DNA from: Ambrosia x helenae | Lineage: Eukaryota > Streptophyta > Magnoliopsida > Asterales > Asteraceae | Length of the DNA stretch: 64,000 nucleotides | Reading direction: 5' to 3' | NCBI GenBank assembly: GCA_030844895.1 | Contig: JAUTDX010007100.1 | Span: 1 to 64,000 of the forward strand | In this document: one piece after another, positions 11,271-21,779 of the stretch | Layout of the letters: each line of letters opens with the position of its first letter | How positions within the stretch are numbered: position 1 is the first letter of the stretch | Made by a program: the position numbers and the translations under genes | The notes under the pieces: model-generated | The model's input: the letters and a program-made list of their open reading frames with translations, nothing else | Told to the model about the DNA's origin: nothing | The model's database searches: none

Positions 11271-11967
11271 AAAACTTGACGTGTGCGTAACTATACATAT
11301 TTTACAATGGATTTTAACACACGTTTTGCTTTAATATTTATACAAATGGTTTAGACCTTAATATTAAAACACACACAATAGGGCAAGTGTACCCTGTCAT
11401 ATATGTAGTAACGTACAGATAAGAACCAGATATCGATCCATGGACGCGCGCGGAGCAATTTTACTAAAACTATGTCCCCGATTTACCAGTAGGAAAAGAT
11501 AAGTGTGAGTTTTGTTTAAGACTAAATTAATTCTAAAACACGTGAATAACTTAACTACGACTCCAAATAGAAAATATAACTATATAAGCTGTAATACGCC
11601 AATCCTAGCATGTCATCTATATAAGAAATAAAGGCGTGATCAACATTCCCATTTTCCGACAGTTAGTGTCCCTTTCGGGCATCCTAACATGACAACTATA
11701 TGGAAAGCTAACGCGAATACACACGTTAGCCACCTCAAGTCGTTTATTAGCGCGCAGCTGATATGATCTCATGAGAATCTTTAAAGAAGGGTTAGTATCA
11801 CCTTTCGGGAGTCCTCAACCGCACTAGCAAAGGAAAGCAATATCGAATACACAATACGACCACCGAGACTAGCATAAAGTAGAGCATTTCACAACCTATT
11901 CCATTTTACTAACTTTGAACACAAATCTACTAAGATCGCTATTTCTACCAAAATAACTAGCAAAGAT

Positions 11968-12102
11968 CATTAACCGCGTCAAAGATTAGTAACAACACCA
12001 TTAAGCTTTTTAAACTCTTTTACGTGCCGGTAAACATTAACCGTGTCAAAGGTTAATAACAACACCATTAAGCTTTTTAAACTCTTTTACGTGCCGGTAA
12101 AC
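11968..12102. repeat. 67-bp tandem duplication in the 5' LTR
   Basis: Two consecutive copies of a unit beginning CATTAACCG and ending GTGCCGGTAAA differ at only a few bases. Confidence 0.85.
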
Positions 12103-12669
12103 ATTTATAATCATTATCCGAGTGACTTTAACCAAACCAATACCCGGTTACAGTTTCATGGTGTAAACTTTATTAACAAGTTAACTAGTTTACTACCGGA
12201 CGATTAAACGGACGGTTTTCTCAACAAGTAATCCGCCTAACACATTCGATAATCATCAAAGTCATCCGAACACAACTACAAATCTATCAACAACGAAACA
12301 AGGTTGCATTATGATCATCAAGATTCAAACATGAAAAACGCCAAATTTATACAAAACTTGATTTCACGCAAATGATTGTTTTAACTACTGACTACTACTA
12401 ATGTTCTTGCCCGGAGGCGTACGATTAACTGAAATAACATCAATGTAGCAAACAAAATCAGATTTGGATCTAAGAAAGCTTAAAGGATCAAACCATAAGA
12501 TTGCTAAAGAGATGGATTGGATGATGAAGGATGGAACGGATGGATTCCCGAGCTTGTTCCACGCCTATGCAGCACTTCGTTAGCCCTGAAAATCGCCAGA
12601 AATCGCCCCCCAAAGATCCAATCTTTGATCAGTGGGTTCTGCTCTGTTTTTATAGAAAGTTTGATTTTT

Positions 12670-13022
12670 GGCACGGCCGTGCGCATAAAGTGCACGGCCG
12701 TGCACTCGATCAACTTGATTTGACGTGCAAGTGGGCAAGTGGGCAAGTGGCTGTTCCTGGAAATATCTAGATATTCCGCACGGCCGTGCACCTAAGGTGC
12801 ACGGGCGTGCGGGTCTGGTTGTGGCCGAGTGCTGATGGTGCACTGCCTGGTGCACTGGCAGTGCACCCGGGAACTTGAGTCGCACGGGCACCCGCACGGC
12901 AGTGCTGATCAGGGTGCCCGAGAACAACAGCTGCACGCCAGGTCGCACTGGCAGTGCAGCTCCTCTGTGTCCGGGTAAACTGAGTCCGCACGGGCGTGCA
13001 CCTAGGGTGCACGGCCGTGCAC
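12670..13022. repeat. Palindrome cluster in the 5' LTR
   Basis: Counterpart of 489-840: repeated GCACGGCCGTGC and GCACGGGCGTGC with palindromic linkers. One linker differs from the 3' LTR copy (CACCTAGGGTG versus CACCTGGGGTG). Confidence 0.85.
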
Positions 13023-13227
13023 TATTTCCAGACTTGGCTGATTTTGCAGAAACTTTCCGTCTTGTCCGTTTTTCGCTCGGTTTCTTCGACTTTGTTCGTG
13101 GGACGTCGTTTAAGACCTGAAATAAAATATGAAGCGGTTAAGTACCGAATTCGTGCATTTATGGTCGAAAACGCGTAATTTGGGAGTTTAATCGGGGATT
13201 TAAATATGTATATTTTAACGTATATCA

Positions 13228-13990
13228 ACGCCAGTCCTCCCGCCTGTTCTACATCAGCGCTAGCCTGACACAAACGAAGCTTCCTTGACATGAAACGCCA
13301 AAGCTTCGTCAACACAACTGAAAGATACCTTTCTGGGCAGCATCGAGAGTCTGCAACCAATCAAGAGCCACGCCTGGTCTGACAACCAGAAAGGATGATG
13401 ACGTGGCAGCTCCTCAGCCAAAGCATCTATGACAGAATACTTTATCAACCCTCACTTGTCTCGAGTTCTAGAAGAAGAGATGATTACTCACCGCCCCAAC
13501 AACCCAATAGACGGATGCCACGTGTCTGTCGACCCTCTGCGCCCACTCAATGGACACCACATGGTTTTTTGACAGGACGGTAACATCTCCCCTTCCCCCT
13601 CTTTTCACATACCCATTTGCATAAAATTGGGGTTAGGAATTTGGGCCGGAGATTAGGAGACACCTCTACCTGGGCCGGGCCCCACTAAGGGTAGAGGATG
13701 AGTTGAGAAAGTTGGATGTCGAGGTACTATAAAAGAAGAAGTCCCTTATCCTTTTATTGGCATCTTTCTCCCACTAAGACTCCCGTTGAAAAGCCTACGA
13801 GCACATCGTACTTTTCTAACCCTTGTTTTATTTCCAACGTTTAGAGGCTCGGCTCTTCTAACCGGTTGTCTCTTTCTCTCCTTGGTCTTATCCTTTTCAC
13901 CCTCATACACACTTTTAATCTCAAACCAATATCTTCCCTGTGGATACACTAGTTAGATCAGCCCTGATCCAGTGATCTAGGATTCGTGTT
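13228..13990 (+). repeat. LTR-like promoter fragment, probably a retrotransposon remnant
   Basis: This GC-richer flank has a good TATA box (ACTATAAAAGAAG at about 13726) followed by a pyrimidine-rich stretch and an end-like GATCCAGTGATCTAGGATTCG. It looks like the U3-R part of an LTR interrupted by the Athila insertion. No partner LTR, primer site or coding domain is in the window, so this is a weak call. Confidence 0.35.
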
Positions 13991-14995
13991 TCTTTAATAC
14001 TCGATTGTAAAAAACAAATAAAATTTAATGACCTAGGGAAGCTTAAAAAAGAGTGGTATTGATGTCACATATGATCCCTCGTTTTCTTCGATTTTAAAAT
14101 GTTTGCAAGTGAGCATCTTAATGTTGTAGAAGTAGAATGTATGTGTTCATACGTACATGACCAAAAGAACACATCATCTCACCTCCTTAGTTAGAGTAGT
14201 GGAACCCTTAATTAGCATAGAGAACTAAGATATTTTTTTTCCTTAGAGCAAATATGCTTTAAACAAAAAAACAAACAATAGCAGACAAACACCACACCGA
14301 ACTCAAAATTCTACAAGGCACCGAACACATGGGAGGAAGAATTTAGAACCACCAACAAATAAAGGAACCTTAATATCTAATGGAATTCTAGATGAACAAA
14401 GAAAAAGAAAACATCTCCAAAATGCATAAGTCAATCAAACCACCACATAAGTCAATGTTCCAACATTAACACACGACAAGATTGACAAACCAAAATGACT
14501 AAACCACCCAAATGACTAAATCCCCACTTTTTTCTTGAACATTGTGTTATATTTTTTTTTGGCACTTTGTTATATTTTGTGGCTCATTGTGTCATATTTC
14601 ATGATCTATTGTGTTTTTTGTATTATTCTCATTTTTGTTACATTGTGTAAAATAACTTGACCGTTAAACCATATTACATGATCAACAATTTAATCTTATT
14701 ATTTGAAAACTTGTACGTATATCAATATAGCACAATACTTTAATTTATTAATGTAGCCAAACAAATTTTGAAATTATATTTGAGGCAAGATGGGTTAATT
14801 GCATAACAAAATAAGAGAGAATAAATATATGGGTTATCTAAATACTTTTCAGTGTTAATTAAATAATGTAAAAATATTTAAAATGGTGCTTAAAAAATTG
14901 ATGATTAAACACTTTAGAAATGAATCGGGTATTGACTACTATGAGCATGATATATTGTACGCCTTTACGATAATTATCAAATACACATACTTCTT
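13991..14995. other. AT-rich DNA, nothing recognised
   Basis: No domain-bearing ORF, inverted repeat or target duplication found. It includes short homopolymer runs only. Confidence 0.5.
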
Positions 14996-14998
14996 TTA

Positions 14999-15321
14999 GA
15001 CTATTGGGTGTGGAAAGGGGTGACATTTTCATGATGGGTCTTCACGTAGGCGCTACGTAGGAGTGGAGGGAGAGGCATCTTCATGATGGGCCTCCAAGGG
15101 AGTGGTGTGCACTATGATGACGGGCCTCCTCATTGGCCAGAATTATTAAAAATAATAAAAAAAATCTACTAAAAACAATAACATTTCAATCCCAAAAGCA
15201 AAAAGAGGCACGGCATCCACGGCAAGAGGGTACCGGCATTGTCGTTGCCGTGCCAAGGGGCTAGTGTAGCTCGGCCCGGCATGGCTTTGCCGCCCCCTTA
15301 CCGCCCCCATACCTAGTAGTC
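14999..15321. mobile_element. Tourist-like (PIF/Harbinger) MITE, 323 bp
   Basis: The element is flanked by TTA (14996-14998) and TTA (15322-15324). Its ends are inverted: GACTATTGGGTGTGG on the left and, read from the right, GACTACTAGGTATGG. It carries no ORF. It shares CATGATGGGCCTCC and a GCCGGCATGGC/CCGCCCC core with the MITE at 53927-54216. TTA duplications are characteristic of PIF/Harbinger-type elements. Confidence 0.75.
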
Positions 15322-15380
15322 TTATTATGCTTTAGAAACAAACATTTTTCATTGCAATCCGTGTCATACAGGAGCCTTTA

Positions 15381-15694
15381 CGCTGTGTTCCCGAGTTAAC
15401 TAAACGAGAGAAAAGAAAGGAAAGGAAAGGAAGAAAAATTTGATTGTATTCCCGAGTTTCATTAAAGAAAGGAAAAGAAAGGAAAACAAAATATGGTGTG
15501 TTCCCGAGTTTCATTAAAGGAAGGAAAAGAAAGGAAATAGAAAGAAAACTAGGCAAAATCTTTTAGATTAGTTTTCCTTCCGATTTGGAAGGAAACGGAA
15601 GGAAATGATACTTACTCTTTCTTTTCCTTTCCCTTCATTTCCTTCTATTCTTTTCCCTTCATTTTCATCTTTAAGTTAACTCGGGAACACAACG
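15381..15694. mobile_element. TTA-flanked MITE with TTCCCGAG repeats, 314 bp
   Basis: TTA at 15378-15380 and 15695-15697 flanks inverted ends CGCTGTGTTCCCGAGTTAAC and CGTTGTGTTCCCGAGTTAAC. Inside, two more copies of TTCCCGAGTTTCATTAAAG occur near 15452 and 15502, and the rest is purine/pyrimidine-skewed. No coding sequence. The TTA duplication suggests a Harbinger-type source. Confidence 0.75.
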
Positions 15695-15697
15695 TTA

Positions 15698-16432
15698 ATA
15701 GTCTATCTTATATAAAAGTGGTTAAATTAAAAAAAAATAAAAAACATAATGAGAATATCCAACATGTTTGGTCTCATATTGCAAAAAGAAGTCTGATGTA
15801 AAGATTTGGTAGTTTAGCAAGCAATGTTATTCCATCATTATCAATTATTATTTTTCAGTTTGTAATTTAATACAAAAACAATCATGATTAACAAAACCTT
15901 AAAAACCAACATCGTGATGTGAGGTAGCTAGTCATCCAGCTAATAGCTTACTAATGTCTTTAACATCAAGATACAACATTCAAATATCTACTTTGGACTA
16001 TATAGCCATTTTTTTCTTACCTACAATTATATTTTTTTCTTAAGTTTATAGTTTTTTTTTCTAGTTATAATTATATAATGTTATTCAGCAAACACGTATT
16101 TAATGAACAATTCATGCTTGATTGAATGAATATTATCAAGTTCGATTTCAAATCAAGTTTACTTAATCTTAGTATAGTGATAATGATAATGCACGTAGAG
16201 TAGTAGAGTTCATCTTAATATTTAACCTAATTAATAGAAATTACAGTTTTCAAACACTAATTAATAGAAATGCAATGTATTTAGGGGTGCATGAGATTAC
16301 ATTTTGGCAAAAAAAAGAATATCTTATTATGGCTTTGGTGTTTATAGAAAGTATAACGCAAATAGTTAGAACTTAGAAGCTAGTATTTGGTAAACAATGT
16401 GAAAAGGTTAATAGGTATGTTTTATAATAATA
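15698..16432. other. AT-rich DNA, nothing recognised
   Basis: No ORF with a domain, no inverted repeat and no target duplication seen. Confidence 0.5.
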
Positions 16433-17030
16433 CTAGTTTTTATCCCGGGAGCGTCCCGGGTTGAAATATCTAATATAAAATAATAAAATATATTATTATT
16501 ATTATTATTATTTTAAACAAATCTCTGCCATAAGTTATCATATTCAAATATAAAAAAAAAACAAATCTCTGCACCGGGGTATAAATCTAGTGCCATTACA
16601 AATGAATTCGGAAGTTTGTAATCAATCATTCTAAAAAGAACTAACATAAAATAAGAAAAAAATAGTTAATTATTGAAATATCGAACGCATTAGTCTAAAG
16701 GGTTATGTGATACGTTAAAAAATTCATGGGTATATGATCGGGTATGTAGTTCGGGTATTTGGGTATGTTGTTTCGGGTAATCGGGTCGGGTATCACCTAA
16801 TCCCAGACCCGACCCAAACTCACAATTTTTTTAAACTAATCCCAAACCCGACACAATACCTGTCGGGTTACAAAGAATAGTCATTTTTTCTCCGATTTTT
16901 ATATAACACTATGGTACTCGTTGGAAAGATAATAAAACGCTCGTTAATTTGGTGTAATTTTTTTCTTTAAAAAATCTCGTATATAAAAGATATTAACGTT
17001 TAAAAGTTATGGGAGGAAACACGAGAGATA
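16433..17030 (-). mobile_element. Helitron 3' end fragment
   Basis: The minus strand ends CCCGGGACGCTCCCGGG (hairpin), ATAAAAA, CTAG, followed by T: a plant Helitron 3' terminus. From about 16480 to 17020 it is similar to the Helitron at 36660-37544, including an (ATT)n run and a GGGTCGGGTATCACCTAATC stretch. The 5' terminus is not found, so the copy is probably truncated. Confidence 0.7.
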
Positions 17031-17823
17031 AAATAATAAAGGTTTAATATTTAGATTTAGTAGATTAAGTTTTTAATAGATTAGGTTAAAGATTATAATA
17101 GATTAGGTTAAATTATATCTATTTCTTTTTTTTTAATTAGTTTAGATATATAGATATAGATATAGATATAGATATAGATGAAACCTAAAATCCATTTTTT
17201 ATATGAAAAATTTGAGACTTTTAATTCGTTGCCGGTTACCAACCCGAAAACTAAGAAAGGTGTTTCATTGAAAGCAAAGGTAGTGATGATTATATCACGT
17301 TTCTGATTTCGAAAAAAGCCAAAATGATACAAGAGATTCCATGTTTGCTTATTCACCAAGCCACATATGAATCAAATCATGGACTTTATTCAACTTTTTT
17401 AACTCTTACAAAACTTACTACTTGATTATCAAATCTTTATACTTGATTCAATTGGATTGAACTCATTCAATCGGATTGAAAATAAAAAAAAAAATTGAAA
17501 ATCGTAGGAAGGGTATCAAATGGAGTTAGGTTGAACTCATTCAATCGGATTGAAACCGTCTCATCGAACCCTACGATCTTAGTTTTTAGGTTTTCGATTT
17601 TGTGCATTTTTAGCTTATAGTTTTTAGAATTTTTGTTATATCCTTGTGTTTTTTATATTGCATTGTGTCTTTTCTTTATTTTCATCATTTTCTCATTTTT
17701 ATGATTTATTGTCTCTTTTTTTCCATTGCTATTGTGTTATATTTATTGCCACTATGTTATATTTCGTGATTAATTGTATTATATTTATTTTAATATTTGC
17801 TAATTTAAGAGCTTAAGTGGGAA
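17031..17823. repeat. AT-rich DNA with (ATATAG)n microsatellite
   Basis: A hexamer run ATATAG occurs at about 17144-17178, and a duplicated phrase TTGAACTCATTCAATCGGATTG occurs near 17457 and 17531. No gene is seen. Confidence 0.55.
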
Positions 17824-18301
17824 CACCACAAGAAAATAGACTTTTAGCGGCGACACCAATAGCGGCGACCCGCCTTGGTGTCGCCGCTAATACTCCAATC
17901 CACACCAACCACCATCAGATCTAATCCCAACTGTCCATTGGGTCAGTAAATCAACGAACCAGGTTTTATCGTACGAAACATCAACAGTGGCGACACCAAT
18001 AGCGACGACAGTCGCCGCTATTGCTTGAAAAGTTTTTGTTTTCCCTCCTGACCTGTTAATTTCCCTCGAAAAGTTTATCCTCTCATTCTCGGGTCTCTCT
18101 CTCTCGCTCTCCGGCTCTCTCTCGCTCTCATCTCTCTCACTCTCATCTCTCTCCTCGTTTCCCTCCACCACCACAGCTCCACCACTCGACCTCCACCACC
18201 ACAGCTCATTCTCGTTTCATCTCCCACCGCCGGCAACCACTACCACCACAGCTCCTCCACTGGTATTTTTTTTCTATTTTTTTTTCCTTTTAATTTGTTT
18301 A

Positions 18302-19433
18302 AGAGTAAAGTGCACGGATGGTCCCTGTGGTTTACCCAAATTTCACGTATGCCCCCATATATTTTCAATGGTCCCCAACGTTGACATTTTATAACATTTT
18401 GGTCCCTACCAGCTAACGTCGTTAAATTTTGTCAGTTAAGTCATGTAAAATGACCAAAATACCCTCACCCTATAAAAAAATAAAACCCCATTTCTCCTTC
18501 ACCAATCACCTGTGCAAATCAACTATCCCACCATCTCCTCTCCCCTGTCTCTCCTAACACCCACCCGCCCTCCAATGACGGCACCATCCACCACCACCAT
18601 CGGTTCAGCACCACCAGACCACCCCGACACGACACCCTCTCCCAAAACCAACAAACGACCTCGACACCCTCTGAAAATGTGTAAGAAACCTCAATTGGAA
18701 AAAAAACCCTAAATCTCTAACCTAATTTTTTTTGCTATGGTTGGAAAAGAGAGCGAGTAAGTATTTGGGATGAGGAGAGGTTGGAGGTCAGGGTGATGGG
18801 TGATCGGAGACGAGGTAGGTCAGGGAAGAGAGAGATGGGTTATCGGAGAGGAATGGCTGTGGGAGAAAAAGCTGTTGGATGCACACGATGCACATGGCGA
18901 CAGAGGTGTGCCATGGTGGAGTCCTTTCCAGCACCGTGAAGGTGATAGCAGAAACCAGGAGTTTTATAGTTTTCCTCTCAGAATCAACGAGTACATGCCT
19001 AGAAGATTTCTATGATTCAGTATACATACTTGTTTATGGATGTAAGTAGCTAAAATTTTGACATCCCTAATTGCAAACCCCCAACCATCTGTGGCCAGAG
19101 AAAGGCAGGGCAGAAAGCAAATCCCTCTTGAAGCTACCACAGTTGTGGTGCTAGATTATTGGTGGTGGTGGTGGTGGTGGTGAACAGACAGAGATAGAGA
19201 TAGAAAGAGAGAGAGAGAGGGAATGAGTTTATAATATGTTTTATTTTTATATTTTTAAAGGGGTATTTTAGTAATTTCATATAGGCTTAACTGAAAAATT
19301 TAACCTCCATCCAAGTCAGGGACCATCAATGAAATAAAATACAAACCACAGCTCCCATACTTGTAATTTCAAAAGGCTGAGGAGCAGAGTTTAAATTTGA
19401 GCAAACCACAGGGACCATCGTGCAGTTTACTCT
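18302..19433. mobile_element. Mutator-like element nested in CACTA, 1132 bp
   Basis: The inverted ends are AGAGTAAAGTGCACGGATGG on the left and AGAGTAAACTGCACGATGGT read from the right, both followed by CCCTGTGGTTT. The flanks (ATTTGTTTA and TGTTTTAAT) are similar but not a clean duplication. Inside are a Pro/Thr-rich frame (18512-18712) and a (GGT)n run at 19159-19181; neither is a recognisable gene. Confidence 0.6.
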
Positions 19434-19811
19434 TGTTTTAATTTTTTTAATTTATTATAATATGTGTTGTAGGGAAGCACCAATCTAGTGAACCACCTGA
19501 AGATTCATCAAAATACCAGTTAGTCGCCGCTAATTGTTTTTTTTTTTATATATCTATGCTTTATATGTTAGTATTTAGGTTTGTATGTGTGTAAATAGGT
19601 ATGTATGTGTGTATTTAGGTATGTATGTTTATATTAAATTGTGTATTTTTATTTTAAAAACAATATATTATGTATATATATTTTAAAAAAAGATATATGA
19701 AAGTAAATATGTATACTTTTCAAAAAACATATAATGTATAAATATTTAAAAAAATAGATTTAATTAAGTATGTATTTATAGTTTTTTAAAAAATATATTA
19801 TGTATGTATAT

Positions 19812-19946
19812 ATGACCAATCCTCAACTCCAAGCGCAAATGTTCCAAATGTTCAGTCAATTCTACCAGTCACAAAATCTTGTTAACTTTGGAAATCAAGG
19901 CGGTAGCGGCAATAGTGGTGATGATAATGAAGACGAAGATGTTTAG
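19812..19946 (+). CDS. Small acidic-tailed ORF near the CACTA 3' end
   Basis: The frame encodes 44 residues: MTNPQLQAQMFQMFSQFYQ, an N/G-rich linker, and an acidic tail DDNEDEDV. It is more composition-biased and more protein-like than surrounding DNA. It could be the last exon of a CACTA accessory protein whose upstream exons were deleted; I recognise no domain and would not assume expression. Confidence 0.35.
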   Translation: MTNPQLQAQMFQMFSQFYQSQNLVNFGNQGGSGNSGDDNEDEDV

Positions 19947-20363
19947 GCGTTTTTTTTTTTTGTAAAAATGGTACAATTTATGATGTTTATGCTTGATTTG
20001 TAAATGTTGGTATGTTTGCTTAGTTTTCTTGGTATGTTTAGACGAAGAATTTAGGCGTATAATGTATATATATGTAAATGTAAATATTGGTATGTTTGGT
20101 TAATTAGTTTTCTTGTTATTTTGCTTGATCGTGGAGAAAGGGAATGAAAGCAAACCCCCCCCCCCCCTTTAGCGGCGACATGTCACCGCTAAAGGTAAAG
20201 TCCAGATTGCCCAGTTTTTGCCACGTGGCAAAAAAATTTAAAAATTAATGCCACGAGGAAATAGGGTATTAGCGGCGACTCATTAGGGGCGACACATGTT
20301 ATTAGCGACATTTTTTTTCCGACGGGAGCATTAGCGACGACTTTGGTCCTGTTCGTTGTAGTG

Positions 20364-20628
20364 GAAGCTTTTGTTATTAATTTTGTAAAAAAAAAATAAA
20401 ATCTTTGTTCATGTAGATAAAATTTTCAACTGTTATTTCATGTTTTTTTAATTATCTTTGTAAGGATATCTAATAAGTGTTTGGGTGTATATTGCTTAAT
20501 ATATATGACTTTTATTTATATGTATTTTGACTTTTTTAAAATCATAACAAATAGCACCTAAATAAGCATTTGATATATCTTCGTTTTCTTCTTAGTAGCA
20601 AACAAAAAAAAATCGCAAATGGTAGGAC
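20364..20628. other. AT-rich spacer between the two CACTA ends
   Basis: It carries no repeat unit or gene. It separates the complete CACTA element from the older CACTA end fragment to its right. Confidence 0.4.
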
Positions 20629-20777
20629 TTATCACTAAAGGCGTCACCCCTAAAGCCTATAAGTTCGATAAAATGTGGGTCGTTGATCTGCTCGTTGATC
20701 CGACGGCTAGGGACTGGATTGACCTTTAGGAGCGACCAAAAAGCGGGTCGCCCCTAAAGCCCGAAATTCTTGTAGTG
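20629..20777. mobile_element. CACTA terminal fragment
   Basis: The right end reads AATTCTTGTAGTG (CACTACAAGAATT inverted) and is preceded by repeats of GTCGCCCCTAAAG and its complement. Only one terminus is found. It is a second, older CACTA end next to the complete one. Confidence 0.6.
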
Positions 20778-21312
20778 TATATAGAACCATGTGTTCAAGC
20801 TTATCATGTTATGAGGGAAGAACCGTTTGCGACACTCAAAATTATTCTGATTAAAAAACGAAGGGGAGCTAAGAGCCCTTAAATAATGTAATAGTGCTTA
20901 TGACAAAGGGACAATTTCTTATGAAAAAGAGCATTAGTTAAATCGATCTATGGTAATCCTTAATAGGTTTGAGACAATTTGTGACCTATGGTTTTACGTA
21001 TGACTGATTTATATTTAGCTTCTCCCTTACTTGTATACACATTCTATGTTTAATTCCTCACCGACTTTTCTTATTAGCGAATAAGCATAACTGGATGTGT
21101 CAAGTGGGCTAAAACGAAGCTTGATCGATTGGGAAGTGAGGTATTTTACCATTAGTCTTACATATTCATCTCTATATCATCTCTCTCACACACATATACA
21201 TGTTGACAAACAAGAAAGTATAGTTTAAGAGAGGGTGTTAAACTTAGTAAACTAAACTTAGTATATGTGATTTTATGTAAATAATTGTGTACATATTATG
21301 TCGTGTGTAATA
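20778..21312. other. AT-rich DNA, nothing recognised
   Basis: No gene, terminus or repeat that I can support. Confidence 0.5.
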
Positions 21313-21397
21313 CTTGAACACAGGGCCGGCTACGAGGGCGGGCTGGGTGGTCACCGGCTCAGGGCCCGACCCTCAAATGGGCCCGAACATTTTTTAA

Positions 21398-21401
21398 AAA
21401 T

Positions 21402-21439
<38 letters not shown>

Positions 21440-21440
21440 G
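21398..21440. repeat. (AC)n(AT)n microsatellite
   Basis: A run of about ten AC units followed by about ten TA units just inside the hAT-like left end. Confidence 0.9.
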
Positions 21441-21779
21441 TTTAGGATCCTGTATAAAGTACATGAGAAGATTTACGAGTTAATAAACTTAATTTGAAAG
21501 TTTCAGATTTTGTCATTTAGAGCTCAACAAGTTTTTGACAAAATATTTGCACATGTATCTCATGGTTTAAACATACGTATGATGATTTTAATAGCGAAAA
21601 CGTTTTCAATGGCACCTTCCAAAACTAAGTTTATAACCCTTTTAGCTCAAAAGTTGCGGAAGCGGACGAGTCTTGTGCGTTCGGATCTTTGTTCAATTCT
21701 TGATCATCATCCATTCAGCATAATAGAGTGCCTGAGGGTTAAACGCGAGGAAATAACCCATTAATACGTTATTATGAAT

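Larger units (their letters stand above)
1..13227 (-). mobile_element. Athila-clade Ty3/gypsy LTR retrotransposon, 3' LTR truncated by window start
   Basis: The block is bounded by near-identical direct repeats (1-1043 and 12184-13227) and encodes gag, protease, RT, RNase H and integrase in that order on the minus strand. A primer-binding site lies beside the right LTR and a polypurine tract beside the left LTR. The extra gene after integrase resembles the ATHILA ORF family, which with the RT and integrase motifs places it in the Athila clade. The right flank after the LTR is ACGCC; the matching 5-bp duplication lies outside the window. The LTRs differ by only a handful of substitutions by eye, so the insertion is young. 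All coding defects are single-base. Confidence 0.93.
11277..13227 (-). repeat. Complete 5' LTR of the Athila element
   Basis: The LTR is 1951 bp long and ends in TG...CA on both sides (minus strand TGATATACG...ACACGTCA). Its boundaries are set by the primer-binding site on one side and divergence from the left copy after position 1043/13227 on the other. The portion 12184-13227 aligns to 1-1043; the rest has no partner in the window. Confidence 0.9.
17824..20363 (+). mobile_element. Non-autonomous CACTA (En/Spm) element, 2540 bp
   Basis: Flanked by a 3-bp duplication GAA (17821-17823 and 20364-20366). The left end is CACCACAAGAAAATAGAC (first triplets changed from CACTA) and the right end is TTCGTTGTAGTG, i.e. 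CACTACAACGAA inverted. Subterminal repeats of AGCGGCGAC lie in both orientations inside each end (17847-17895, 17990-18020, 20168-20345), a CACTA hallmark. No transposase frame is seen. A TIR element (18302-19433) is inserted in it. Confidence 0.85.
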
